Source: Paragonimus westermani
Lineage: Eukaryota > Platyhelminthes > Trematoda > Plagiorchiida > Troglotrematidae
DNA length: 64,000 nt
Direction: 5' to 3'
Assembly: GCA_008508345.1 (NCBI GenBank)
Contig: QNGE01000282.1
Coordinates: 271,534-335,533, forward strand
The translations under genes and the position numbers were made by a program. Below are positions 46,700-59,300 of the stretch, in pieces (the first letter of the stretch is position 1; each line of letters opens with the position of its first letter). A model generated the notes under the pieces. The model did no database searches, had not been told where the DNA came from, and saw only the letters and a list, made by a program, of their open reading frames with translations.

Positions 46700-49600
46700 A
46701 TCTGTTCACATTTCCAAACGCTCTACTGGTCTGAAAGACAGAACAACACCAAAAGAGTAATAAATTACACGTAAATTAACTGATTTAATGTCCATTTTGT
46801 TTCAGAGGATCAGTGTGTACTAAAGATTATCCATCGACGGAAATTGTCACTCTGCCAGAAGGAATATGCGACACCCTGCTTTGAGCAGTGAAGTGGGCAG
46901 TTAATCAAGCCCTGTTATAACTGGATGATGAGAAGCGTTTTACAATGTGAATTAACGTTCTTCTTAGTGTAGTCAAATTGGTCTGGTTAATTAGCTCAAG
47001 CAGTTCGAGTGCCACAGTTTTTCAAGGCATGATTTTGAGACATAGGCATAACCAAATTCTGCTTCCTATGGTGCCCTGACACAAAAGTTGTATAGCATTT
47101 AAATAGTAGAATAGTATACCGATTGATATTGCGGAATAAACTTTTCCAAAAATTGAAAACCAACTCCAAATGGTATTAGTCTTTGCCCACGGATGTATCG
47201 TTAAGTTCGCTCTCATTCTGAGATCGACGTTTAAAATCGTTCGAAAATGCACTTAGTAAACGTTGTACTGCGTTCTTTAGTTATGATTACATCACTTCCT
47301 TTGCAGATGAGATGTTTCGAGTGGTTTTGAAGAGCACACCGTTCAAGGTACATATCGTTTGACTTGAGCTTACGAACCTCCAGGTCACTCTGCTAATTAC
47401 TTAAGCAGATAGCTCATTTGATCGTGATTCATGGCGCTCTACAACTGAGGGTGATCTCCGAATGTTTGGTAATTTCTCTACATTACCAGTTCGACATTTA
47501 TCAAGCGTTGCATAGTTGACCGGAAAGTTCCGAACTAAAATGAATTTTCAAAGTTGCGCTTCCCACGTAGTTATGCTTATGTGGTCCCACGGTCGGGTAA
47601 AGAAAGTGTGCAAACCACAAAGACAGAAACTAACTAATCACAAATTACGACAGTACACACTTTGCATCGTTTCCTACCCATAAATAAATTTCGGGATCGC
47701 ATTAAGCTTCGTGCAACCTCATAGTATTTTTTTGTAAATTGCTTTCAGGGAAATTTCAAGACACTAAAAGTGTATAGATGAAGTTAATCTTCTAAGAAGT
47801 ACAGACATGTATCAAGTTTCTTCTTGATTTATATACTACTGTAGTTACGTAAACCCTGTCAATTTCGCCGTAGACGAAATGTAATGGCGGCTTTACCGGA
47901 AGTAATCATTTTAAATAGCTAGTTAACATTCTTGTGTTAAAGTGATGATGTGTTCTCCTAAACGCTGTGTTTGAATTGTTTTCGATAGTTTGACGCAAAC
48001 CGAGGTTCAGGTGAAGCCGGTTCTTTGGGTCTTGCCATTTTTTGACCTCAGTCCGATCCTGTGGTATCTAGTGTGGTTTCATTGAGAAAAATTTGAGTGT
48101 TTGTTGGCCTAATTACATACTTGCATCTCCGTTATACGTATGCATTTGGATTAGCAGTTAACTGAGAAATAAATAATGTAAGATTTCGCATTGTATTGCA
48201 ACGTGTTTAGCTGTGGCTTTGGGGTCCAGGTGGTGGTGAACAGCATCATCAGCCGATCTGGGGAGAACGTGAGCGATGTGACAGTTCAATCAACTCAATG
48301 ACAACTGATTAACCAGTTATCTAGTTTCTCTGTGACAAGCCCGGTCGATAACTCGATCTAACTCTGTAAACAATTCAAATAAGTCTACCGGCTTGAAGAA
48401 GTATTATCAACATGTTAGAGAGTGCTGTAGATAGAAGCTGGCAAAAGAGCACATTGAAAGAGGTAATAATCGTTAACACGCTGTCCGTAGCAAGCAACTT
48501 TAAAAATCATGTTAGTGAACAATAGCGAGTCGATCGATCCGGTTTTGAGTGCGAATTAAATCTACCTAGCTACTGGCTGTGTGAATAGGTTCGTTCATTG
48601 TTTGCTTGACTGAAAGCTTACAAGTCCAACCCGAGCACTAGAAAACGTGCATTTTCTAGTAGGACTGACTACAGGGATCGATCACAGTGTGACACCGAAC
48701 GACAAAAACTTATGGTTTGTAATAAGCAAACGAGCACCCAAGCAGGAGAAAGACTATGAATGAGAAACTGTCAACACGCTACCGGGATTGGCGGATCGTT
48801 TCACTAGGAAAAGAACTCGATCCTGTTGATAAGTCTGAATTTCCTCAAAATAAGCTTCATTTTGACCCACTCCAATCTTCCACCAACTAAATTTCGTTGA
48901 CACACGCTGTACATATGACATCTCATGATGGCCAAATTAACGATAACCCTTCTGAAAACTTGAGAAAGTTTGGTTTTCATCTACATGTGACAACTGTTAC
49001 TGTCAGCTTAAGTTGCCCAATAGCTGTTTGACATACACTGCTAGGCTTTTTACTATCTGATATAAAACCGTAACCTTATAAGAAAGCCTGTGCTTGTAGT
49101 AGTTGGCGCTATTATTCCTCTCAGTGAATGACTCCACCTCATAAAACTCTGTTCACTATGACTATGAAACACAGGATGAGCAGTCCGTCATATATGCGTT
49201 TCACCATCAAGTTAATTTTATCTTACGGTCGTCATGCCTGGTAGTGGAAAACTTTTAAAAAGCCATTGGTACTAACGACGTTGGTGCAGCTAAACCGATC
49301 AGCCGTGAAAGAATGGGTCGCGAATCAAGTGGCATGGTCACCACTCACATTTTCTGATCACCATTATCCACGATAAGTGGTTTAGAATGACTTGAATTCA
49401 CAAGTAGTACTGGTTTAGCTTATCAACCTTGTGCAGGGTTCAGCGAAACCTAATACGACCATACAATGTTCGCTTGATTTAACCCTAGACCAGGCGGGCA
49501 GTTGCGAACCAATAGACGAAAATCGTTTGTCGGCTTTTTGATGTTTTCTGTAAAGGTAAATCTTGAATACGCTATCAAAAAAGAGCTTTGATGGAAGTAC

Positions 49601-50828
49601 TCATGGTTGAGGGGTTCAGAGTTGCTAAAACATTTCAGCATATCGCAACAGTTGGTTGTTAACACTAGTTTGGGCCTGATTGAGCTGTCAGTGTAACGTT
49701 CATTATGTCCAGATTTGAGCTAACCGCATGGGTTCTTGATTCACTGGCTATAGAATGTATAGTCATGATGTGCGTCAGTATACCTAACGACATCTCTCAA
49801 TTGCACTAAGACGTCAGAGGAAGACACGCGGAACTATTGTTTGATATACAGAATATTTATCAACTATGCTGCAGTTTGAAGGAAACTGTACAATTAGGTA
49901 ATGCCGGAAGAGTGAAGTGACAAAGCAAATTTTCAAATGTGATCGACACAGAAGATGACGCGTAACTCTGAGAGTTACACAACAGACGTCATGCAGTTAT
50001 CGTGCACGGTGGTTTAACCATCTGTGTTAATGAGGACACTCTGGCGAACGAATTTTTTTCCAAAATTGCAGATCAGTCGACTGTTGGCAGTTACAGCAAT
50101 CATCACAAGTGGGAGTGAAACGTTTTTTGGTCAGACATCCAGAAATTTGAATTTTATGGCCAAATCAAATATGAAGTATAAACATATTACCTAAGATAGG
50201 CAACATACGTAATTGAAGCTTTGCGGTCGCACCAAACACAGTATGTAGCTCTTTGGTGTTGCTTACTAATATGCTCTGTATTTTTACTTATATGAACCAC
50301 ATGTAACTTAAGTTTGTATATTTCTAATAAAATTACGATGAAGACAAATTAGATTTGTTCATGAAAAAATTAAAAGCTTGTTAACCGTTCATTCTTTGTA
50401 TACATAGTTTTCTTCATAACCTGTCTTAAAAAATTGAAAGGATTATATGTCAGATTCTTGTGATCTACGTCAGCAGCAACAACTTTTTTCATTCCGTTTC
50501 TGAACCTGATATGACATGGTGTTAATTTAGCCTTTTTATTTTATCGGTTAGAAATTTGTCGTAGAACCATAGTCAGAGTGTTGCAGATAGTTGAATAATG
50601 CTTGGCGACGGCAACTGGGCGTTTTTGTTGATGCCAACCTTTGGCACTATGAAAGAAGACACAACGGTGTTTGGGATAATCCAAAGGCTGTACAGAGCAT
50701 CCTAATTTCGTCTAACCTCTCGGGCTACTCCCTTTCCTGAAAAGAAGAAGAAACTGTTGTCTAGAAGGTAAATTTCACGCATGGAATTTCACTACTCAAG
50801 ATGTTTGATGAAAAACTGAATTTGTATA
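46700..50828. other. Region without a supported gene
   Basis: Long stretch with no frame above 76 codons. A small hairpin (ACTAGAAAA / TTTTCTAGT) lies at about 48638. The string at about 47884 (GGCGGCTTTACCGGAAGTAA) resembles a piece of inverted repeat arm 1 near 13978, which is too short to call. Confidence 0.45.
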
Positions 50829-50920
50829 ACTAATGAGTAGTGTGGCAGATTTGTGATTTTAGATGAGACCCAACTGTGGGTTTCATCTAAAATCACAAAT
50901 CTGCCACACTACTCATTAGT
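50829..50920. repeat. Near-perfect snap-back palindrome: 44-bp arms, 4-base loop
   Basis: Bases 50829-50872 are the reverse complement of 50877-50920, with one mismatch, and ACTG lies between. As RNA or single-stranded DNA it would form a 44-bp hairpin. It directly precedes a dispersed repeat copy starting near 50942. It may be a small foldback element, a microRNA-like precursor shape, or a template-switch artefact. Confidence 0.95.
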
Positions 50921-50941
50921 AATACAATTTCAGTGCTCGGC

Positions 50942-51068
50942 AGTGGCGTTGGTGAATTCCAGCGTGAACTGTTTGAGAAATCCTACCGGGGCAGTCGATC
51001 CCCTGAATCATTTGGTGGATTCCATACGAGACAGTGGGACGGGTGGGTAACCGAGTCCAAATGTGAAT
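50942..51068 (+). repeat. Dispersed repeat, copy A
   Basis: Aligns along about 125 bases with 59888-60013: AGTGGCGTTG..GATTCCAG..TGAACT, then GAAATCCT, GATC..TTT.GTG.ATTC, and GAGTCCAAA.GTGA are shared in the same order and spacing. The copies are clearly diverged. The family is not recognised. Confidence 0.7.
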
Positions 51069-51488
51069 TTGTATAGTTTGCGAGATAATGACTACAATAT
51101 AACATACATTGGAAACCGAAGTAATATACAACAGAACATCCATTAATATTTTGAGTTAACCCTTCAGTTAATAATTGCAGTGGAACGTAGACTCAGGAGA
51201 CCCATCAAGGATTCAATAGACAGCAACAGTAACAAAAGGATATTTACAAAAGGAATATCAAGATAGGTCGCTGAAACTCCTACTTTGGTTAATAAATTAA
51301 AAGCCAAGTCTTCTTCCTGTCTTCTATTACCCTTTGGGCTCGCGCTACCGCTATTGTGACGATTAAAATCTCGAAGTTAAATGATTGTCTCTAGACCAGG
51401 GGAGTTTACGACATTTATAAATTCATCTTGAATCAGTCAGTGTCCACGATACAATTTGTTGCATCACCATGCCCTCTGAGCAGGTCAC

Positions 51489-51739
51489 CTGGTCCGGTCG
51501 ACGCACTTTTCTCTTGCGTCGCTTTGTAATCCACACTAATCCGCCATGGGACATGCGTTCCAGCAAAATCCTGTTTGGTCGGAATAGTTTTGGATTTATG
51601 ATTGTCTGGTAACCCTAGAATCACAAGAGCCACACGACTGAAAACTGAGACACAAAGCGATGTTCTTGATATGACTGTCAGCACCACCACCATGAGTGTT
51701 TGATTAAAGTGTTCACTTGTCTTTATCCGGGGAAACAAG
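51489..51739 (-). CDS. Candidate internal exon, minus strand
   Basis: On the minus strand the acceptor ATTTTGATTCCCAG and donor CCAG|GTGACC enclose 251 nt, open in one frame. The peptide reads LFPRIKTSEHFNQTLMVVVL, a hydrophobic stretch with VISRTSLCVSVFSRVALVIL, and GTHVPWRISVDYKATQEKSA. The hydrophobic part could be a membrane segment. The frame stays open past the donor to a stop at 51433-51435. The family is not recognised. Confidence 0.4.
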
Positions 51740-53730
51740 CTGGGAATCAAAATGTCAGCATTCTTCAAACAGTTTGTGAAACTAAGCTAGTCCTGAGTGA
51801 AATACTCACCTTGAAGACTCAGGTGGCAACTAGCAAAGAACACAGCTGAACTAGTTTAATATATATTAGTTCAACAAACTATGACCTTTTGGGCTTTAAC
51901 CACTTCTCAGTGCCCGAACGACAGATGGGTGAAAAATGCTTATTTTTACTATAGCAGTTTTGTAATTACCGACTCAATATCTAGTGCAAAAAGCATCATT
52001 CTGAAAGCTTTAGGTTCACCACCTGTGCGGTGAGACTCAAAACGCATAAGGGTTGACAGCACCACGTGACCAATTAGACTTGCCAGTCAGATGATCACTG
52101 CCCTATTCCGCATAACTATCGGACCATTGAGACCAAAATTATTTTGGCAGCTATAGCCTAATTTACTGCCGGTTATTTGTCTGCGGAGCAGGAGGCAAAT
52201 ACACAGTGAATGGTGTTTAGTGAACGGGTGGATAGGAAAAACCAGAAATAACGTAAACTGGTTCACATAGCTGAATGTCCATCGCAAATGAAATCGGAAG
52301 CCACGTTTTGTTCACCCACTTCACATATATGAAGTTGTATTTTGATCAAAACATTTCGTAGATTTAAACAGTGATCTTTTAGCTCAACAAATCTCACTGA
52401 TTTTAGTATCTCGTGTAACGTTTCCTGCAAATTTTTGTTAACAGAATCTTCTTTTAAATCAGCGTTACACTAATGACCTTAATCTTGTCTTGCTCGGACC
52501 TTAGGGGTCGAATGATTCCATTGAAGGATTAAGTCCAGCAGTGACCTCAGCTGCCTGAAGGCTGTTCGTGTTTGAACACTCAACTTTTGATAATTAGGTT
52601 ACAAGTTAACGGCTTTGTAGAAACAACAATCCCCCGTTGTTTTTCAAATGCTATTCAAACCAGAACAGTAGGTACCAGTTGCTGTTGGCTAGAATAGAAG
52701 TCAGTCTGAAACCTGAAGAGGTCAGTGTTCGAAAGTAGGAAGCTGTTTTTCATGGACACGCAATCATAGCTATCGGAATTGAACCACCTCAGAGCACATC
52801 TATCAGAAAAATCAGTTTTCAGGTTCTGGAGACTGTCGGTCAGTCAGTTAAGTGGGCTGGACAACTACCTGAACTCTGCCTTACTTTGGTTGGCAGGTCT
52901 AATATCACGCTCATTTTTAAATGAAAAAACCTTTAATGGTGTGCGGAGCAACCGATCAACTAAAACGTAGATCAGCTTGTCTTTTTAATCAACATAAACT
53001 ATCAGAACCGCAGTCCGATAGGTCAAAGCAAGCTCAGCGACTAACATAACACATCGCGCTACCCAATGGCAGTTTGGTAATCCAATCCGCGTTTGAGCCA
53101 TCATCATAATGCATATTTCCGTCTTGATGTGTTTACATTAGTCCACATGTATTTAAAGCTGTCAGGATGTTTCGCATACACCACAGTGTCCTTCTCTATG
53201 AGGCATGAGTAGGAGAACGTTTTTCACAATAAACGACTGCCTGGAGTGCCGTACAGACGAAATGCTTCGCCGAAATGGAAGACTTATAAACAGATGCAGC
53301 GACCCTCATAAATATCAACCAGTCCTACTGTCTTAATCAAGATGACAGGATGACATGCATTACGAGATGTGAGCAGTTCGTTTATCTTCATCAGTCAGTT
53401 ACATAGAACACTTGGTTTGGGTTTGATAAATGTGCTCATAAGCGAATCGATGGTGTAGCAGTGAGCAGTCCGTTAGGTCCAAAATTTAGCTCATATTTTT
53501 CTTGAGACACTCACAGACAGACTATCTGAGTGATCACTGCAGTCTTTATAATCGATATGTTGATGAAATTCCAGTGTTTATCGATTTCCCCCATCTCATA
53601 ACTCTTTACGTAAACTTAATTTCATTTACCGAAATATTCCTGCCGAAGATAAAGAAAAATTAGATGTCTCACGACCCTTCTTGGGTATTCTTATTTTTGG
53701 TCGTTTATGGGTCGCACCTAGCCGGTGTGT
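51740..53730. other. Region without a firmly supported gene
   Basis: A plus frame at 52779-52970 has a plausible donor (GGCAG|GTCTAA) and protein-like pieces (LDNYLNSALLWLAG) but no clear acceptor choice. Nothing else was seen. Confidence 0.4.
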
Positions 53731-54054
53731 TCACCGGAAGCTACGCGAATGAGCATGCCAACAACCGAAAAGGAAGCTGTCATCCTCGATTGCAAAACAG
53801 TTAATCGCAATAGGCCATGTGGTTGATCCAGCCACTACGTTTATGGTCTTATTAAGCATCCTCAATTCCAAGGTTTTCCGGAGCGTTGTTAATTCAGCTT
53901 CACGCACCGTCTCCGCGTTGGTAAAAGATGTTGGCGCAATGAATTTCTTTGCTGTGGCAACAACGTCTACCCATGTAGGTTGAACGTCACACACAATTGA
54001 TAGCAGATTTCGCATTCCTATAGAATTTCCGCTTAGCCCCTTTCGAAAAATCAA
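53731..54054 (-). CDS. Unassigned open frame, 107 codons, protein-like
   Basis: The minus frame has well-mixed amino acid composition with pieces VCDVQPTWVDVVATAKKFIA, NAETVREAELTTLRKTLELR and INCFAIEDDSFLFGCWHAHS. A possible donor CCG|GTGAAC lies at its end. The upstream border is unclear, because stops precede the frame and the acceptor (TTTCTGATAAG) is moderate. It could be an exon or an old transposon piece. No motif is recognised. Confidence 0.35.
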   Translation of the reverse strand: MIFRKGLSGNSIGMRNLLSIVCDVQPTWVDVVATAKKFIAPTSFTNAETVREAELTTLRKTLELRMLNKTINVVAGSTTWPIAINCFAIEDDSFLFGCWHAHSRSFR

Positions 54055-54717
54055 ATCTCGTACTACTTATCAGAAACCGCTTACCACGACTTGATTGCAC
54101 CAAACATGATGTTCATTCTTTCCACTGTTTTATCGCCATTCCCTGAGCCTATATAGCTGAACGATTCAGAAAATCGACCGCTGCGAATGAACGAAATGTT
54201 AGCGTTTCGCAACGTATGCCTTCTCGTCGCCTTGTGAGGCACGTTGTCACATTAATTCAATAGTTAACGGAATATGATAAACTTGGGAATGCCGCGAGAC
54301 TCGAGGAGCCAAATATTAGCCATAGCTAAGATGACACACAGTCAACTCAAGACTGGAATCGTTCGCCGTGGTATTCACGTTAAAACTTCCAAATCATTGC
54401 AACTTCAGGGAAAATTCACTCCGTTGAGAAATCACAGGCGAGTACACTTAAACATACAACCACCGATTCATACCTTATCATGTGGCACCCAGATGATGGT
54501 GCTCCGTCTCCAGAAATGAAGTGAGGGCATCAGCTGTTGTCGAGTTGCACATTTCATTTTCACAGGAAAATAAATGCCTTAACTATTATGTTGAACCTAC
54601 TAGAAGATACATGCCGTCCTCGAAAGCAATCTGGTAAGAGTGCTCTGAATAACGAAAACAACTGACAACAGAACGAAACCCTTAGTTTCATTTTTCGGAC
54701 CAACTTACTGTTCAAGA
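54055..54717. other. Region without a supported gene
   Basis: A plus frame at 54274-54519 is open, basic and without motif. Nothing else was seen. Confidence 0.4.
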
Positions 54718-54918
54718 TTGTGTAGTTTTCAAGGGAGTAGATCTGAACCAGTCTCGCACGACAGGTCTACTGTGAGACTTGTGTCTAGGTGCCCAGGGTG
54801 TTGGGAATATATGGCTGGTCAAATGGAGCACTTGCTCACAGTTCGTGCTATATCAGGCATATCGGGGCAAAATATTGCGTTTGATATACTTAGTTTCGAA
54901 GGGAGCGCTACATGCTAA
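54718..54918 (+). CDS. Candidate exon with CUB-like first half
   Basis: The open frame reads VRLVSRCPGCWEYMAG and then LLTVRAISGISGQNIAFDIL leading to SFEGSATC. The pattern (hydrophobic strand, G-x-x-I-x-F-x-x-x-x-F, C) resembles the central part of a CUB domain (x-W-x-I...G..I.L.F..F.....C). A TAA follows the last Cys directly and no good donor precedes it, so the 3' border is unclear. A second exon with a CUB-like second half lies at 56228-56320 on the same strand. The assignment is tentative. Confidence 0.25.
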   Translation: MCSFQGSRSEPVSHDRSTVRLVSRCPGCWEYMAGQMEHLLTVRAISGISGQNIAFDILSFEGSATC

Positions 54919-55281
54919 TGTTGATACACTACTTTCGTTTTCCTCGAAGTTATTCTTTTACGGAACAAGTTACGTGCAAACAGTGTACAGCAAATTGCGC
55001 TGATTCTTCAGTTGAAAGGAAACACCAGAGGAATTTGTGTTAGCCAGTTATAAGCAGGATATCAATGCAGAAACTGGAATGTAGACATCGCGTTGCGGTC
55101 ACTGAAGCAGACCATTAAGTAAAGAGTAAAAACAGTGCACAACCATGTGGAACGACTAGTAGTCATTCACAGGTCCCGAAGAGATTCTCATTCTATGATA
55201 TCATGATGCTCAAACAATACTTCATTTTTCCCCAAAACTAGCTTCACTCAGTGATGGTCTAGTGGAAGAACAAGCACCTAG

Positions 55282-55464
55282 TTGCAAGTCTCCAGGACTT
55301 TGATCCGGCACAGCAAACTATACCCGGTTCTCATCCCTCAGTGTTTGAAGAGAATTCTTCCAGGAAAAGGCCCCTATGGCAAGAGTCAAAATACCATAGA
55401 GCTTGCTTTTAGACTAATGATTTTTATTTCTCAACTATCAGAAGCAGATCGACATCTGAGATGA
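55282..55464 (+). CDS. Candidate exon, basic
   Basis: The open frame reads LIRHSKLYPVLIPQCLKRIL, PGKGPYGKSQNTIELAFRLM and FISQLSEADRHLR before a stop. Internal acceptor-like sites (AAGTCTCCAG and TCATCCCTCAG) allow different starts. The composition is protein-like. No family is recognised. It lies between the two CUB-like frames. Confidence 0.25.
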   Translation: MQVSRTLIRHSKLYPVLIPQCLKRILPGKGPYGKSQNTIELAFRLMIFISQLSEADRHLR

Positions 55465-55798
55465 AATCCTGGTAGTGAAAAAAAAACAAATTTAGAGTTC
55501 ACAATAGACAGCAGCATGAGTAACAAGATTAGGGTTCACCTAGCATAAATTTGACTTAGAAAAATGAGCTAGCTGGAAAACTTTTGACTGCAATATTAGC
55601 CTACTGCTGTTGACAAAGCCGCCATGACATAACGACACACAGTTGTAAGAGATATGAAATGAGAAACTACTACTGCTTATAAAAAATGTCAAAGAGGGAG
55701 ATGTTGGCTGAAATAAATAAGTGGTTCATGTCTGTATGATGTTTATCCTAGAAGCTTGTTTACCCGACCGGGTTAGATCACTCACGCGTGCTTCTTAG

Positions 55799-55883
55799 CC
55801 ATGAGGCAGTGCAGGGGACGTTATTCATCGTTTCGTCGCATTTCTTGAAAGCTACAGAAACTCGCCATTCTTTGTTCTTGGTC
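55799..55883 (+). CDS. Candidate short exon, 85 nt
   Basis: The acceptor GTGCTTCTTAG and consensus donor GTATGT enclose 85 nt. One base completes a codon and 28 whole codons follow, reading HEAVQGTLFIVSSHFLKATE and TRHSLFLV. Alternating hydrophobic residues suggest beta strands. It could be spliced between 54718-54918 and 56228-56320. The family is not recognised. Confidence 0.35.
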
Positions 55884-56227
55884 GTATGTTCAAAACGCAT
55901 ACGTACCGTACCGAATGAGTTTTTCAATCTACCTGTTGTGTGCTTTAGTCAGACCACTAGAACTATAGCACACTTCGTCAAGTGAGATCGTAGATGTGGC
56001 TGGCTTACCCTGAAATATGATATCAGTCCTGTGTGACAGATTTTGTCAACAGAGTGCTGATATTTCCAGTCGCTAAGATTGCAAGGTTAACCTGAAGGGG
56101 TGATCAAAATATCTATTTGGGACGATAAATTGAACCGCACCAGCGCAGAAGGTTCGTTTTTGAGCTCTTAGTTGAGGCCTTCTTGGTTGCGGTACTTCCG
56201 ACAATTATCTATCTACCTTTCACAGTC

Positions 56228-56320
56228 GTCTGATGGTCATCTCTTCTGTGGTTCATTTTTCCCGTCAGCCGTCCGGGATCTTGGTCCAAATTTCAGAACA
56301 ACGATTACTGTGTTTTCTTG
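56228..56320 (+). CDS. Candidate exon with CUB-like second half
   Basis: A strong acceptor (TATCTATCTACCTTTCACAG) is followed by SDGHLFCGSFFPSAVRDLGP and NFRTTITVFSC. The order (DG)...C-G-S-x-x-P-x-x-V...F-x-S resembles the second half of CUB domains. Possible donors are GTAATC (about 56321) and GTGTAG (about 56361). The match is by pattern only and could be chance. Confidence 0.3.
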
Positions 56321-56369
56321 TCGTAATCAGATGACTCAAAATATCCAGACGACACAAATGGTGTAGCAG

Positions 56370-59300
56370 TCACAACAATCGATTAACGGGACTGTTTGTT
56401 AGTTTGACCCTATTTTAATCAATATTACTATAAGCATGGTAGTTAGGATTTTCTGATGATTTTATCAGTTTTTGGGCTAAACATGAGAATGACGTTTGTT
56501 TGAAGATACACTAAAGAAACGAAAGCTGTTTACTAAAACGGTGTAACACATGAGTTGGACAATCATCCACAAATGAAATATCCGTACAATACTACCAATC
56601 CTAAATCAAAAGAACCGAAACAAACCTGTCTTCCCTCCGTCATCTAAACCAGTTCACTTTTGACAACATTCCGTTTGAAATAATTTTAGAGTGACAGACT
56701 GTCTCTTTCAACCCCAACAACTGACTACTGATGACTTGGCACAATATTTCTGTGATACTAATATTTTGACGTACTTTTATGTGAATAATAATAATTTAAG
56801 TACGGATATCACGGAAATATTCTGTCAAGTTATCATCACTGATTGAAGCGAAATGTCAGCAGTGGAGAGTCCAATGTCAAGTAGACGGGTTTGAACACGA
56901 ATTCAGATGTGACAGTAGAGGTGTTGGTTACCTGGTTATCCAAATGACGGATATACCCATAGATGTTTGCAAACAGAATAGTATGACTGTAGAAGAGGTG
57001 GGATTATTAAGTTTGGTCTAGAAAACCAGTTGAGAAGTACTGTTTGATTGGTTTCTCCTCTATTAATCTATAAAGCAGTGGAGAAAAAGTGAATGTCTCA
57101 AGCCTATTCCTGTCCTGAAGCAGCTGATCCATTTCCACTGAACCAAGTCGCCCCATCGATGATTAAAGAACCAGGTCGAGTGGTCCATTCATTCTATCCA
57201 ACATCAAATGAAAAAAGCAAGGTAATGTGATAAAACTCGCGATGCAACCTTTACTTCTTCCAGACACTGAATTGCACCAGGTAATGCAGCTCTCATATTA
57301 TATATAAAACTAAACCCACCTTATACTGAATTAATGAGTATCACATCTCATACTGTTTCCAACTTACCGCCAAGACCTTTCGACGACGATTCAACACTTC
57401 ACACAACTTTCGGTGGAAACTCTTCTCCTCTGCTTTAATTGTGGACGATTTCCCAGTAGACTTGCTAGTAAGTGCTTCTACAGTGACTGGTGCTGCTGTT
57501 AAGTATAACAACGTTGACAACTAAGATCAATGTTCAATTTTATAAGACTTATTAGCAAACGTGGTAAACAGTTCCAGAGGATGTTCGTTAACGGTGAACC
57601 CGATAAAATGGCTTTGCAAATTTTCATGTTTGACTACGATTAAACAATAGCGCACACTTTTTCTTAAGCCAGCTTGTGAGCTATTAAAGTACTTTGGGTT
57701 TTATTTTCTAATTATCATTTTGGTAACACTCGTCTCCCACCATCTGTTGCAACTCCCGTTCGTCTTAGAAAACCATTTTTCATCGGTTGTATGTAACCAC
57801 CTTGGTTTCCCAAGCTTCAGTAGAGTTCGTCGGACTTTCATCAAAACAGTTTTTTGTTCTTCGTTAACTACGGTATCTCTCTGTTCCATGTGGACTCTGT
57901 ATTGCCATAGTTCCGGCCAATTTGGTTGTTAATCACTTGAACACTTCTGTTGGCTTCCTCTCACGCTTCACCATTTGTTGATCTAACGTATATGCTACAG
58001 GACCGTCAGCCAATTGTTAGGACCTAGACTCGCATGCCCTCTTGTTCTGTAGTCCTCACTTCTTCCACACCTCGTGGTTTGAATAAACATTTTATCTGAC
58101 GTCAAAGTCACATGGTTATTTACTGCCTTGATTTTTCCAGTTCGATGTAAACATCTAAGGTTTGGACTGAAAAATAGGCGAATAATTACCATAATGATTG
58201 TCAACTGGTCCAATACGAATAAAGCGAAATATCCCGGACATCTGATTTTGCCTTAAAACGTCTTGCTACTGTTAACCATTAAGTAGTTCGCAATATTTAC
58301 ACGCCCTTAAGAAGCATGACCTTTTTCGTACAAGACTACTGCCTGGGTGTGGCTTGATGTCCTACTCAAGACACGCTGCACGTCAGTGAGTACCAGAATG
58401 CCAAAAGATGAAGGACTAGCCTGGAGACGACCCAACGCGTCTTTCGAAGAAGCTTACAGCCATTTACGTGGCTCTTGAGTTAGCCGGATTGATAGACATC
58501 ATTCAGAAAGCGTAGCTCTTGGTCATTTGTTGCCACCACGGGCCTAACATAACGTCCGTGACAGTATTGCACACACTTTGACTCGAATGCAGTCCGCCCA
58601 TTGATTATCGCCTATAGGGTCACCTGCACATATCTCCCATTCATGAAGAAAGGTAAGACTTACAAAATTCACCAAATGTATCTTCCCACGTCATTGAATG
58701 ACAGAACTGAGGCGTCTTTGAAGACAGCACGATCCGCATAATTGCTGAAGCATCTGGTTCTCAAAATAAATCACTGGTTAATTTCAAGAAAAGCCCACTG
58801 TAGCATACCCGAAAGCGTGGACCGTACCACTCATCAGTTTGTTCGATAACGGCTTCTAGTTCCTAGAGGTAAACTAATCACTTACGTAAGTATCCAACAT
58901 TGTATCGGTGGGATGAGCATTCTAAACTTAACTAACAACAGTCTGTATTAATGCAAGCTATAAATGGAGAGTTTGTTCCTCGGTTAATGATTAATCTCAC
59001 GGAAAACTACTCAGGGTGGTGGGCCGGTGAACCGGAGGATTTGCGGTGTGAATGGACGAGACCAACCACAAGCCACAAGGTCGTAGTTCTCCTATAGTGA
59101 CCGCTTCTTCTCTACGCATTCGATTACCAATCCACTTCGATCACATCACTTCAATATCTTCAGTTGTGCCACCCAACTACCATCCGTGTCTCTATGGACT
59201 AACATCCAGGATGTTCGTAGCGCCTGAGGCGACCATTACTTTCTGCTGTGGTAAATTATCTCAAACAAAAACTCTCGCATGTTATTCAATCGTCCTGGAT

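Noticed and set aside
57701..57889. TTDEKWF in a minus frame, like the DEKW of mariner transposases
   Set aside because: The sequence around it does not fit the mariner catalytic domain, and no terminal inverted repeats were seen.
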